The notes beneath the pieces are model-generated. The model searched no databases and was not told the DNA's origin. It saw only the letters and a list, made by a program, of their open reading frames with translations. 64,000 nucleotides of DNA, taken from assembly GCA_030525455.1 (NCBI GenBank), contig JAUNER010000005.1, forward strand, positions 43,830-107,829, in the 5' to 3' direction. The position numbers were made by a program, and so were the translations under genes. This document shows, in pieces, positions 37,608 to 46,946 of the stretch (within the stretch, counting starts at the first letter, position 1; every line of letters starts with the position of its first letter). The stretch comes from Akkermansia sp. GTDB lineage: Bacteria > Verrucomicrobiota > Verrucomicrobiia > Verrucomicrobiales > Akkermansiaceae.

Positions 37608-38450
37608 GTGGATTTTGCTAGACTTCTCCTCCGTATGGGGAATATCCAATCATTTTGTCGCAAACTGACGACTCATCGCGTGTTCGAAATAGCTATCGTT
37701 GTCGTCATTCTTATTAACTCTCTGCTAATTGGGGTAGAAACTTATGCAACAAATCCCACGATTGCTTTTATACAAAAGTTTATCCTTGGCATCTTTACCC
37801 TCGAAATTCTCATGCGATATGTGGCTAGCGAATGTAATAAGGAATTTTTCTCGAGCGGATGGAATGTTTTTGATTTATCCCTTGTACTCATCGGATATAT
37901 CCCGGAAGCCTGGCTGGCTAACGCTTCCATAGCTATGGCACTTCGTGTCTTGCGAGTCTTTCGTGTCTTGCGATTGTTGCGAACCTCTCGCGAGATTAAA
38001 CTTATTATTTCCGTTCTGGCTAAATCGGTCAGCTCACTTTTCTATAATTTAGTATTTTATTGCATTTTTCTCTATCTCTTTGCCATCATTGGCGTGACTC
38101 TCTTTAAGCTCCCGAATCCGGAACATTTACAGGGCGATGCCCTCGCTCGCTATGAGCTGTATATAGAAAATGCTCCCCATGCCCCGGGCAACGCCGCCGA
38201 CCCCTACGGCTCACTAGACGAGTCTATGTTTACACTTTTCCGTGTAATGACAGGCGACGACTGGTCTGACGTCCGCTATAACCTCATCACAGCCAGTAAC
38301 TATCACGTCGTTCAAATCTCTCCCACCGTCATCACCTTTTACCATGTCCTCTGGTTCATCATCTCTGCTTTCCTCCTTCTAAACCTAGTAGTAGGTGCTA
38401 TCCTCAATAACTACCAAGAAGTCATGAACTCTATCAAAAAGGAGGAATAG
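37608..38450 (+). CDS. Voltage-gated cation channel, single 6-TM domain, calcium-type filter
   Basis: A 280-residue channel subunit of the bacterial NaChBac type, which forms homotetramers. Segments S1-S3 span residues ~25-100. S4 carries six arginines at every third position (R113, 116, 119, 122, 125, 128). S5 is at ~142-165 and S6 at ~242-265, ending LLLNLVVGAILNNYQEVM. The pore filter reads T215-G-D217-D218-W219-S-D221. Sodium channels of this family typically have TLESW, and two or three acidic residues here point to calcium. The start codon is GTG. The cytoplasmic C-terminus is short and lacks the usual long coiled coil. Confidence 0.9.
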   Translation: MDFARLLLRMGNIQSFCRKLTTHRVFEIAIVVVILINSLLIGVETYATNPTIAFIQKFILGIFTLEILMRYVASECNKEFFSSGWNVFDLSLVLIGYIPEAWLANASIAMALRVLRVFRVLRLLRTSREIKLIISVLAKSVSSLFYNLVFYCIFLYLFAIIGVTLFKLPNPEHLQGDALARYELYIENAPHAPGNAADPYGSLDESMFTLFRVMTGDDWSDVRYNLITASNYHVVQISPTVITFYHVLWFIISAFLLLNLVVGAILNNYQEVMNSIKKEE

Positions 38451-38683
38451 AGCTGTTGCCCTTAATCTGAGATAATGTTCAGCTTATTTTAGTAAGATTT
38501 GTATCGATTTTACGGGAATATATGTGGCTGTGTTGAATAAAAAGACCTGATTAAGCAAAAAAAGCGATGACTAATGAATAAATTGTAAAGATTCTGAATG
38601 ACTACGTAACCCGTAGGTCTATCGGTAAATCTTTCACTGATGAAGTTCCCCCCAAAATGTTTATTTACTTTGTCTTTTTTGCC

Positions 38684-38709
38684 TTGACAAAAAGGTAAAC
38701 ACATACAAT
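38684..38709 (+). promoter_or_regulatory. Possible promoter of the S6-like protease gene
   Basis: TTGACA at 38684-38689 is a perfect -35. The -10 is ambiguous: TACAAT at 38704-38709 is a good hexamer, but its spacer is only 14 nt. Confidence 0.4.
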
Positions 38710-38731
38710 ATTCTGCGCCCTCTTGCATACT

Positions 38732-41700
38732 ATGAAATTTCATTTTTCTCCTCGATTTCAAAGTTGGGCTGTATTTCCCGTCGGGCTTGTATTCACGTTG
38801 ACTACTACGCTTCATGCGGCAGTTATGCATTCGGATGTTTCACGCAACACTTATGTGGATTTTGCATCGAATTCCGGGCGTTTTGCTGTGGGGACAACCA
38901 ATGCCTTGCTGGATTACATCCGGCAAAGAGATGGAGGTGTGCAAATAGAATATACATCTACCAGCGGTAAGAGCGAAACCCCATACACATTGCAGCATGG
39001 TATGGTTAGCTTCGATGCTGTATCAGATATAGGTAGTAGCACAGCCATTTCATATAATTATGTGGTGACTGCCGCACACCAGATGTCTGTTCCATATCCT
39101 ACGTTTACAGCGAATGATTGGGGGATAGGTACGGAACGCAGTATCAAGTATATGGGAATTGAGGAGGGGTCTGCGTTTATTCACCAGATTTTTGGTGGCG
39201 ATAGTGTTGCAACTGAGCAGGACTATAAAATTTCCAGGTTGAATAAATTGATTACGGATGTCGACCCAGCTACACTGTATACCGGAGATATCGACAAGGA
39301 GTTGAAAGCAACTGAGGCATTGGTGTATCATGTAGGCGGAGGCACTCAGATGGTATGGGATAAGGATGGTAATGCAACTGAGGTGAATTACGGTGGTTTG
39401 TTTACTGTGGGGGGGATAGGATATGTCAGTGATGTGGTTGAGGTTAGCGATGATTTCTCTCGGGTGTATGTGACAACCGCTCAAAATACTGCCAGTGGAG
39501 GTGCAAGCGAAAAAACACCTTTACCGTTTGGCTCGCAGGGGGCGGATTCCGGCAGTCCTTATTTTGTGTGGGATACTGAGAGCAATAGTTTTCAGTTCAT
39601 GATGGAACATATCGGAACTAATGGTGCTACCTATAAGCGTGGTGGTTCAGCAGCAGGGTGGACTCAAGCGCAAATGAATGCCGATAATGTCTACGTCAAT
39701 ATGGCTATGGTGGAAGGCGCTCTTAGGATTGAAGGGGCGGAGGCGACCGAGGACGGAGGCACGACTGATACCATCAATGGCCAGGAGGTAACAGTAAATC
39801 CAGCGATGGGATATCTGAGGCATGATGGGGGGAATTTGGTTTATGATAAGATTAATTGGGAAAGTGTGACCTTCAGGGCTGTTGAAACAGGGTTTCATAC
39901 TTGGAAAGATTTGTCGTCATTGAAGAATAATGATAATTGGTATGGTTACGGCAATGAATATCTGAATGCAAGGCCCAGTGTTACGTTTGATGATAATGAC
40001 AATCCCATTGTCGAGACGAAAGAAATTACTTATGCTAAGTTGTTTCAGACACAAAATTTGGTGCTTCTGGCTGACGGAGATGGTGCTTCTTACAACGTAG
40101 ATGTAACCAAGGATACCGATTTAGGATTGGGGTACATGCATTTTGCGGCCAATGGTCACAAGGATGTGGTTTTCAATGTCAACCCGGCCGGCAGTAATCA
40201 ATTAAACTCGGCCGGTTATGTGGTAGATGCCGGAGTGCAGGTGAATGTAAGCCTACGTAATTCCGATACTAACTATATGCGTGAGTGGCGTAAGGTTGGC
40301 GAAGGCACGCTAAATATCTGCGGTACGGGTAATAATGAGATATTTCTCAATGTGGGGGGCAAGGGTGAGACATTGCTAAATCAGCAATTAGGCTATGCCG
40401 CCTACAATGTGTTGGTGAATACCGGTTCTACGGTAAAGATTGCCAATATAGGACAGATTTTCCGTGACCTTACGTTCGGCAATGGTGGAGGTACACTAGA
40501 TATGAATGGTCAGTCGATGGATTGGTACCTGAGCAGCGGGGAAAAGAGAGATGGCTTTACTATTCAGGCACTTACGGAAGAAGCTGTAATTGCCAACAGC
40601 TCAGCAGAGCATTCTTCTCTTACTTTTATGGAGGAGGGCTCACAGAAATTTGCCGGCTCTTTCGCAGATTGTGGGGGAACGTCATCATTGGGTATAAGCT
40701 ATGCCGGTGGCGGCACCTGGGAGTTGAATGGCATACGAACCCAACTGCTCCATGAAAAGAGTGGACTCACTGTGCAAAACGGTACGGTTAAACTGGCCGG
40801 CACGCTGACCGTGCATGGATACGGAAGCTCTAGTACATCAAAGGATGTTGTGAACTTTTCCACCCGGGAGAATGATTGGCACTATGCGGATGCTACTATG
40901 AATGTCACTGTGAAGAATGGGGCAATCTTTGAGCTTGAAAGTCACGCTCGTCTTATCGGTACGGTAACAGTAGAGAGCGGGGGTAAGTATATCATACACG
41001 AGGGAGTACAGTATGCTCAGGAGTACATAGAAGGTGGAGAAAAACTTCAATCCACAGCAGAGATATCAGACTTCTATGGTCATAAGGGTAGTGTGAAGCT
41101 GGGGGAAAATGCATCACTTTCCTGGCAACGCGGTCAAACTGAGGTCGCTACAATGATTACCACAAATAGAGAGGGGGCTCTTACCAATGTGGAATCCTAT
41201 ATAGATTCTGAAAAATTCCTACGCTTGATTGCAGCTAATGATAAGGAGGCTTCTATACAGGGAGCTTCCGTAATTCTGAATGATGGTGTTACGTTGGAAT
41301 TGTCAGATGTAGTCGTGGATTCCGGTAGTTCGATTACAACGGATGGTAATGCAATAGTATCTATGCAAGGTAGTACCTTGGTGCTTACAGAGAGCAGTAC
41401 TGATATTCTTCAGTCCTACTCTGTTCTTGGCGATGAGGTATTGAAACAATATGGCAACTCTGAAAACACTTTCCTTTTAAGTTCTGATACTCAGGTGCTG
41501 AATCTGAAAACAAATATCCTGACCGGAGCCTTATCCATTGACGGGAGTAGCTTGATGCTGGATTTCCGTGAGCTGGGAACATTGCCTTCATTTGGGGTAG
41601 TGTGTTTGGAGTTTGACGAGGAGATTGTCTTTACGAATCCCGATGATTTTGAAGTGTATGCCCTAACGGGAAGTGACACTCTGACTGCTTTCTATGATTC

Positions 41701-41800
41701 GGGAAATGCGAACTATATGTACTTTGTTATCCCGGAACCGAGTGCATCTGCTTTGAGTTTGTTGGCGTTGGTTGCTTTTGTCCTTCGCCGTCGTAAGTAA
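38732..41800 (+). CDS. S6-like serine protease with beta-helix passenger and PEP-CTERM tail
   Basis: A 1022-residue secreted protein. The signal peptide ends near residue 30. Residues ~35-330 resemble the S6 (SPATE/IgA protease) domain: His116 in YVVTAAHQ, Asp164 in EQDYKISRLNKLITDVDPA and Ser273 in GADSGSPYFVWD. The remaining ~650 residues are Gly/Asn/Thr-rich repeats such as autotransporter beta-helices contain. The end is a PEP-CTERM signal (IPEPSASALSLL, hydrophobic stretch, RRRK), not a translocator barrel, so it is probably sorted by an exosortase-like enzyme. I use the ATG at 38732. Substrate unknown; mucin or immunoglobulin would suit the lifestyle but are guesses. Confidence 0.82.
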   Translation: MKFHFSPRFQSWAVFPVGLVFTLTTTLHAAVMHSDVSRNTYVDFASNSGRFAVGTTNALLDYIRQRDGGVQIEYTSTSGKSETPYTLQHGMVSFDAVSDIGSSTAISYNYVVTAAHQMSVPYPTFTANDWGIGTERSIKYMGIEEGSAFIHQIFGGDSVATEQDYKISRLNKLITDVDPATLYTGDIDKELKATEALVYHVGGGTQMVWDKDGNATEVNYGGLFTVGGIGYVSDVVEVSDDFSRVYVTTAQNTASGGASEKTPLPFGSQGADSGSPYFVWDTESNSFQFMMEHIGTNGATYKRGGSAAGWTQAQMNADNVYVNMAMVEGALRIEGAEATEDGGTTDTINGQEVTVNPAMGYLRHDGGNLVYDKINWESVTFRAVETGFHTWKDLSSLKNNDNWYGYGNEYLNARPSVTFDDNDNPIVETKEITYAKLFQTQNLVLLADGDGASYNVDVTKDTDLGLGYMHFAANGHKDVVFNVNPAGSNQLNSAGYVVDAGVQVNVSLRNSDTNYMREWRKVGEGTLNICGTGNNEIFLNVGGKGETLLNQQLGYAAYNVLVNTGSTVKIANIGQIFRDLTFGNGGGTLDMNGQSMDWYLSSGEKRDGFTIQALTEEAVIANSSAEHSSLTFMEEGSQKFAGSFADCGGTSSLGISYAGGGTWELNGIRTQLLHEKSGLTVQNGTVKLAGTLTVHGYGSSSTSKDVVNFSTRENDWHYADATMNVTVKNGAIFELESHARLIGTVTVESGGKYIIHEGVQYAQEYIEGGEKLQSTAEISDFYGHKGSVKLGENASLSWQRGQTEVATMITTNREGALTNVESYIDSEKFLRLIAANDKEASIQGASVILNDGVTLELSDVVVDSGSSITTDGNAIVSMQGSTLVLTESSTDILQSYSVLGDEVLKQYGNSENTFLLSSDTQVLNLKTNILTGALSIDGSSLMLDFRELGTLPSFGVVCLEFDEEIVFTNPDDFEVYALTGSDTLTAFYDSGNANYMYFVIPEPSASALSLLALVAFVLRRRK

Positions 41801-42212
41801 TAAACATCTGCAAATTACCACGTCATTTGTTGGTGGGGTAGAACTCCGCAAGCAAAAAAGTCACCGTCGTTAAGATGGTGACTTTTTCTGCATACTGATA
41901 GAAGCAGAATAAAACAAAAAACATATTGCAATTATTGTTTTTTAGTTCGTTGTATTGTGCGGGAAATTTTTTAAGTACGCTTATGAAGAGTTTTTTTCAT
42001 CGAATTTCGCCACATTGCTGTACATGGTGGGTGAGTTGGTGCAATTGTAAATGCAATGGCGGTGACACTATGTCAACTAGTGTGGTTGATTTGTAATTTT
42101 TTCGGCAACGATGAAACGGGGCAGTTTGCTCAGCAATCGGAATCAGCTGGATTGACGATATTTGGGTTCCCCTGCCCCTTTTTTGAGGGCAGGGGATGAG
42201 GAAGAGTAGAGT
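41801..42212. other. Gene-free gap after the S6-like protease
   Basis: Contains a terminator at 41854-41887 and a GC-rich hairpin at 42169-42195 (CCCCTGCCC/GGGCAGGGG) close to the end of the - strand transporter gene. Between them is AT-rich sequence without a reading frame I would support. Confidence 0.6.
41854..41887. terminator. Terminator after the S6-like protease
   Basis: AAAAAGTCACC and GGTGACTTTTT form an 11-bp symmetric stem around a 12-nt loop. Confidence 0.85.
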
Positions 42213-44129
42213 TTATCTTTCTGAGGAAAGATGGGTGGTGGGGGTGGAGGATGATGGGGATTTTTCTAGAGGGTAGAGGATGCCTATGAATAGGGTAAAG
42301 GCAATCCAGAGGAGGATGTTAAGAGGAAGACCCACTTTTACAAAGTCTTTGAATTTATAGCCCCCGGCGTTGTAGACGTAGGTATTCGTTTGGTAGCCGA
42401 TGGGTGTGGCGAAGCTGGCACTGGCACCGAACATAACGGCTAAGATGAAGGGGATGGGATTGACATCGAACTGGAGAGCCATTTCGTAAGATAAGGGCCC
42501 CATGATAGCGGCCACGGCATTATTTGAAACCATTTCTGTGAGGACAGAGCAGAGAAGATAAAGGGCAGAAATGGCAAATAGACAGCCTAAGGGACCAATC
42601 ATATCAACGACATTGAAAGCAATGGTTTTCGCCAGCCCTGTGGAGCTCATGGCATTCCCCACGCAGAGCATCCCCAGAATGAGGAAGATAATGCTCCAGT
42701 CGACAGCTTGGTAGGCTTCTTTGGGTTTGATACAGCCTGCCATGATGACGATGAGAGCACCGATGTAAGCGAGGTAGAATGAGTTGAAATGGGAGAAGAA
42801 AGCAAAGAATTCGCCGTAGTTTTTCAGAGAGCCGAGGAGACCGACGATGATAAACATAGCCATGGCAAAGATGGCCCAGCCGCGTTTTTTGCGATTAAGA
42901 GACTCTGCTTGGGTGGTACTGAGAGGGATGATTCTGTTTTTGGAAAGGATGCGGGACATCCCTTCCTGAGGACCTTCGAGTAAGAGAGTATCACCGGCAG
43001 AGAGGATGGTATCCGGTCCCATATCTGTGATGTTTTTCCCCTGACGGTGGATAGCTAAAATAAAGATATTGAATTTTTGGCGGAGTTTAAGTTCCTTTAG
43101 AGGGATGCCGACAAATTCGGAATTGGTCACAATCATGCCCTCGACGATTTGGACGTCGCGTTGTTCCATGGTTTCCAGACCGCGAGAGTCATCCCAGCCG
43201 AGGTCGATGCCCTTAGCGTCGCGGACTTGGTTGATTTTTTTTGCACCGCAGAGGAAAAGGATGCGGTCACCTTCCATGAGGGTGATGTTATGTAGTTCCT
43301 CCTGCATAGAAAACCCACGGCGACGAACTTCTACGATTTTCACGCCAATGAGTTCGGTACGCATGAGTTCGGAGGCGGTGATGCCGACGTGGGGGGAATT
43401 TTTTGGAATTCGTACCTGGAGCAGAAAATCTCGATGAATAGAATTTGGGAGTAAAGTAGAAAGAGTTGGACGATCCGGGAGCCACTTTCGACCAATGGTC
43501 CAGAGGAAAGTAAGCCCGATGATACCATAAATCAACCCCATAGGAGTGAGAGTAAACATACTGATGTCATTGACACCGAGCTTTTGGACACTCCCGAAAA
43601 CGATAAGGTTTGTGGAAGTACCGACGAGAGTACAAGTACCGCCCAGGATGGTGGCGTATGAGAGAGGGATGAGGAGTTTAGAAGCGGCGATGTTATGGTC
43701 GCGGCAGAAAGCCATAATGATAGGCATGAGAATCACAACGACCGGAGTATTATTCACAAACGGTGAAACAGCAAAAGCCCCGAGAGTGATGATAATGAGA
43801 GAGGGAAATTCTCTTCCCTTTGCCACTTTATTGAAAAGTTTAGAAAGGTCGGCAATGATGCCGGTGCGTTCTAGTGCCGCACTGAGAATGAACATACAAA
43901 CCACAGTCAGAGGACCACTATTGGCAAAACTGCCAATAACGTCTTTAGAGCTGAGAATCCCCGTCAGCATGAGAATGGCTGTACTGGCAAGGGCTGTGAT
44001 TTCTACAGGGAACCATTCTTTAACAAAACTAATAAATATAAGGATAAGCAAAATGCCGACAACCCATTGCTGAGCTATTGGGGAATCAAGCCAGCCTAAA
44101 ATAAAAGGTGAAGAAATCAGACTTGTCAT
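42213..44129 (-). CDS. DASS/SLC13 family transporter with two RCK_C (TrkA-C) domains
   Basis: A 638-residue membrane transporter of the divalent anion:sodium symporter family. Twelve or so hydrophobic helices are split into two halves by two TrkA-C domains (about residues 215-410). The two family hairpin motifs are present: GTCTLVGTSTNLIVFG in the first half and SFATPIGYQTNTYVY in the second. Proteins of this architecture carry sulfate, dicarboxylates or similar anions, and the RCK_C domains may sense a ligand. The real substrate cannot be inferred. The C-terminal tail is Ser/Thr/Pro-rich. It is a single gene with a GC-rich hairpin after its stop. Confidence 0.88.
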   Translation of the reverse strand: MTSLISSPFILGWLDSPIAQQWVVGILLILIFISFVKEWFPVEITALASTAILMLTGILSSKDVIGSFANSGPLTVVCMFILSAALERTGIIADLSKLFNKVAKGREFPSLIIITLGAFAVSPFVNNTPVVVILMPIIMAFCRDHNIAASKLLIPLSYATILGGTCTLVGTSTNLIVFGSVQKLGVNDISMFTLTPMGLIYGIIGLTFLWTIGRKWLPDRPTLSTLLPNSIHRDFLLQVRIPKNSPHVGITASELMRTELIGVKIVEVRRRGFSMQEELHNITLMEGDRILFLCGAKKINQVRDAKGIDLGWDDSRGLETMEQRDVQIVEGMIVTNSEFVGIPLKELKLRQKFNIFILAIHRQGKNITDMGPDTILSAGDTLLLEGPQEGMSRILSKNRIIPLSTTQAESLNRKKRGWAIFAMAMFIIVGLLGSLKNYGEFFAFFSHFNSFYLAYIGALIVIMAGCIKPKEAYQAVDWSIIFLILGMLCVGNAMSSTGLAKTIAFNVVDMIGPLGCLFAISALYLLCSVLTEMVSNNAVAAIMGPLSYEMALQFDVNPIPFILAVMFGASASFATPIGYQTNTYVYNAGGYKFKDFVKVGLPLNILLWIAFTLFIGILYPLEKSPSSSTPTTHLSSER

Positions 44130-44225
44130 GATGGTTCTTTTCTGTCTGTGAAATGAGCTACTTTCTAGTACAGATTTGCACGGGGGCTGTCAAGTTGCTA
44201 AGGTGTACTAATCCGGCAAAATTGG

Positions 44226-44253
44226 TTGAAAAATTCTCTGTGTTGATTAGTAT
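44226..44253 (+). promoter_or_regulatory. Promoter of gluQ, leaderless arrangement
   Basis: TTGAAA (44226-44231), 16 nt and TAGTAT (44248-44253) are followed by 8 nt and the ATG at 44262. Confidence 0.5.
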
Positions 44254-44261
44254 CATCAACG

Positions 44262-45137
44262 ATGAGTATGCCCATCGTTACCAGATTTGCCCCTAGCCCC
44301 ACAGGCGACTTGCATTTGGGGCATGCCTTAGCTGCTTATGTAGCCCGAACCATGGCTGATAATTATGGTGGACGTTGCTACTTACGCATGGAAGATATAG
44401 ACACCACCCGATGTAGACCGCAGTACATGGACGCAATTGTTGAGGATTTGGCATGGTTGGGTATTAGTTTTGAACAGGAAATAGTTATTCAGTCCAAACG
44501 CTTCTGTAAATATGCCGAAGCCTTAGAAAAACTGCGGCAACTTGGTGTGCTGTATCCGTGTTTTTGTACAAGAAAAGAAGTAGCCGCTGAAATAGCCGCT
44601 ATGGGGGGAGCTCCTCAAGGGGAACAGATAGATATTTACCCCGGCACGTGTCGCAAACTCACACATGAACATAGAGCAGAACTACTGCAGAGCGGTAAGC
44701 CCTACTGCTGGCGATTGGATTGTCGAGCCGCGGCAAAGCTCACCGGACCACTCGAGTGGATTGATTTGCGTTTTGGGAAGCAACTCTGTCGCCCTGAATT
44801 ACTAGGCGATGTCATTTTGGCCCGGAAAGATTGTCCCACTAGTTACCACATAGCTGTAGTCGTAGACGATGCCGCCCAAGGGGTCACCCATGTAACACGA
44901 GGCAAAGACCTATTTAGTGTCACCGGGGTACATAGAACTCTACAAGCTCTACTTGAGTTGCCTGTACCCTTATGGTATCATCATGAGTTGGTGTGTGATG
45001 AGCAGGGGAAAAGACTGGCGAAACGAGATAAAGCCCGAAGTCTGAGAGAAATGCGAGAAGCCGGAATGAGCCCGGCAGACGTGCTTCGTCTTTTAGACGG
45101 CTTTATTCCCAGAGAGAACGAAGCGGACGCCCTTTGA
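44262..45137 (+). CDS. gluQ: Glutamyl-Q tRNA(Asp) synthetase
   Basis: The 291-residue paralogue of glutamyl-tRNA synthetase lacks an anticodon-binding domain and attaches glutamate to the queuosine base of tRNA(Asp). It has RFAPSPTGDLHLGHALAAY (HIGH region), the zinc site with cysteines in YPCFCTRKEV and YPGTCRKL, and a KMSKS-like KRLAKRDKA. The short length and HLGHA motif separate it from GltX at 60.6 kb. queD at 24 kb belongs to the pathway that makes its substrate base. The last 35 nt overlap the end of the convergent gene at 45103-45555. Confidence 0.93.
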   Translation: MSMPIVTRFAPSPTGDLHLGHALAAYVARTMADNYGGRCYLRMEDIDTTRCRPQYMDAIVEDLAWLGISFEQEIVIQSKRFCKYAEALEKLRQLGVLYPCFCTRKEVAAEIAAMGGAPQGEQIDIYPGTCRKLTHEHRAELLQSGKPYCWRLDCRAAAKLTGPLEWIDLRFGKQLCRPELLGDVILARKDCPTSYHIAVVVDDAAQGVTHVTRGKDLFSVTGVHRTLQALLELPVPLWYHHELVCDEQGKRLAKRDKARSLREMREAGMSPADVLRLLDGFIPRENEADAL

Positions 45138-45555
45138 CGCAAAGCCAGGCTAGTCTGCCCATGATAAGAAGTAGAGCGAGTTGTAAAAGTTTGACACATA
45201 GAGCATATCCCCATCCGAACCAAGGGAGATAAGGAATTGGGAAGTAGCCGTGTGACGCCAAAGATGAGGGAATAACTGCAAGAAGCAGGAAACATACAAA
45301 GTAAACAGCTAAATAATAAGCCACATATTCAAGTACAAAGCGGATACTCTGAGAGCTTAAAAAACGCTGATAGCCTTGATTAAGCCCCAGCTTACTCATC
45401 AGATAAACAAGGGCAATATATAAACAAGGTGAAAGAAACACAATTACCGGGAAATACCCCTTATCAAAAATCACGGTAAGAGGCATGGCACAAAGACCTG
45501 CCCCCAGCCAAGACCCTGATGTGGCAGGGCAATTCTCTGAGGATGAATCCGGCAT
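45103..45555 (-). CDS. Membrane protein of unknown function (four hydrophobic segments)
   Basis: A 150-residue protein I do not recognise. Four hydrophobic stretches are visible (about residues 15-50 in two parts, ~75-95 and ~112-138), followed by a basic C-terminus. Its start lies 12 nt after the lipoprotein gene in the same direction, consistent with an operon menA-lipoprotein-this gene. The 3' end overlaps the convergent gluQ gene by 35 nt, which is unusual but allowed for convergent genes. Confidence 0.6.
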   Translation of the reverse strand: MPDSSSENCPATSGSWLGAGLCAMPLTVIFDKGYFPVIVFLSPCLYIALVYLMSKLGLNQGYQRFLSSQSIRFVLEYVAYYLAVYFVCFLLLAVIPSSLASHGYFPIPYLPWFGWGYALCVKLLQLALLLIMGRLAWLCVKGRPLRSLWE

Positions 45556-45567
45556 GAGGCGAGTAGA

Positions 45568-46005
45568 TTAATCCGGCCAGACATTCCCCGGGGTGCTTCC
45601 CTGAGTAATCACGACTTCTTGCCCGATTTTCAAGGTAAAATGAGGGCTGACTTCTTGTTGCACCTCTACTAGCTCGTTGGTGTCTTTCAATTTGACACGC
45701 ACACGAATCATTTTAGTGGCCTCTACACGACCATCCACAACCGCACCGGTAGCAGAAGCAATACGAGATGTACCTAAGCCTAAAATCCCCGGAGTCATAG
45801 CCTCTGCGGCGGTACTGGCCATATTGGCAAATGTGCCGTCATCGCTAGATGTGAGAATATTGACTTCTTTAATGCGGACGACGTGTCCCAGTTTAATGGA
45901 AGTGATTAACCCGGTAGAAATTTCGAGTGAACTCTTTTGGGTACACGAAAGAGTAAGCCATGAAGCGAATAGGACCAGGGTGAATTTGTATAGTAGACTC
46001 ATCAT
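45568..46005 (-). CDS. Small lipoprotein with glycine-rich segment (SlyB/Pcp-like)
   Basis: A 145-residue lipoprotein. The signal peptide ends in the lipobox LTLSC (Cys21). The middle of the mature part is Gly/Ala-rich (GILGLGTSRIASATGAVVDG), recalling the glycine-zipper 2TM segment of the SlyB/Pcp family. The C-terminal part is a beta-rich region (RVRVKLKDTNELVEVQQEVSP) ending in an OB-like IGQEVVITQG stretch. Outer-membrane stress or stabilising roles are known for SlyB-like proteins. The gene is 2 nt from menA. Confidence 0.7.
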   Translation of the reverse strand: MMSLLYKFTLVLFASWLTLSCTQKSSLEISTGLITSIKLGHVVRIKEVNILTSSDDGTFANMASTAAEAMTPGILGLGTSRIASATGAVVDGRVEATKMIRVRVKLKDTNELVEVQQEVSPHFTLKIGQEVVITQGSTPGNVWPD

Positions 46006-46007
46006 TG

Positions 46008-46937
46008 TTATCGACTTGCTGGTATGAGTGAATAGATAGTAAGGTAAACAATTAAATGCAGAGAGGAAAGTGCGAGTAATTTATTCATCTGTTCGTTGGC
46101 TGGGAATTTTCTAATCATGAGCATGAGCGTTCCTGCCAAAATGATGCCCGGTATCCACATCCACCATGTAAGGCTTAGGTCCAAATTCAAAGCTCGGCAG
46201 GATGTGGGTAGAGTAACGTAGGCGGCAACGATAAATGCCTGGGCCAGAGCTCTGGCTTTACTGTCGCCAAGCTTGACAGCAAGTGTACGTTTGCCTGTGT
46301 TTATATCTTCTTTTCTATCGCGGATGTTATTTACAGAAATCATCACGGCACTCAGTAATCCACATTGGATGCCCAAAATAATCCCGGCATTGTAAACGGA
46401 TAAGGAACTTATATAAGTACCGGGAATGACTGCCTCTGTGCCCACTTGGACAAGAACTGTACCCAGCACGGCAATAAGCCCGAAGAAAATAATCACAAAC
46501 ACTTCCCCCAGACCATTATATGCCAGAGGGTAGGGGCCACCTGTATAACCATAGGCAAAATAGAGAGACGGTACACCGATGGCAATAATAGGCCAGCCAC
46601 GAAGCTCAATTAACGGCCATGCAAAACAACAAGCCACTAATAAAAAACAAGCCCCTATAAGCATCACCGTACGAGGAGCTAATGCTCCGCTGGCTGTCAT
46701 GCGTGTAGGTCCGGTCCGTTTGTCTGTATCGGCATGGTTTTTGTAATCGATGGCATCATTAAAGAAATTGCAGGCTATCTGAATGCATAGGCATGAGGCA
46801 AGTGTGTATAGGGCCAGAGTTACATCCCAATTGCCGGTTAGTTTCTGCACGATGAGGCAACCTGCCCATACCGGGATGAGTGAAGCACTAAGAGTTTTCG
46901 GTCTGGCCGCCAAAAATGCCGAACTGATGAGATTCAT
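46008..46937 (-). CDS. menA: 1,4-dihydroxy-2-naphthoate polyprenyltransferase
   Basis: A 309-residue UbiA-family membrane enzyme that prenylates 1,4-dihydroxy-2-naphthoate in menaquinone synthesis. The first aspartate-rich motif is NFFNDAIDYKNHADTDKR and the second is NNIRDRKEDINTGKRTL; both bind Mg-diphosphate. About eight to nine membrane helices are present. TGPTRMTASG matches the MenA subgroup. aroD lies 9 nt upstream on the same strand, so shikimate-pathway and quinone genes are together, which is sensible because menaquinone derives from chorismate. Confidence 0.94.
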   Translation of the reverse strand: MNLISSAFLAARPKTLSASLIPVWAGCLIVQKLTGNWDVTLALYTLASCLCIQIACNFFNDAIDYKNHADTDKRTGPTRMTASGALAPRTVMLIGACFLLVACCFAWPLIELRGWPIIAIGVPSLYFAYGYTGGPYPLAYNGLGEVFVIIFFGLIAVLGTVLVQVGTEAVIPGTYISSLSVYNAGIILGIQCGLLSAVMISVNNIRDRKEDINTGKRTLAVKLGDSKARALAQAFIVAAYVTLPTSCRALNLDLSLTWWMWIPGIILAGTLMLMIRKFPANEQMNKLLALSSLHLIVYLTIYSLIPASR

Positions 46938-46946
46938 GTGAGAAAA

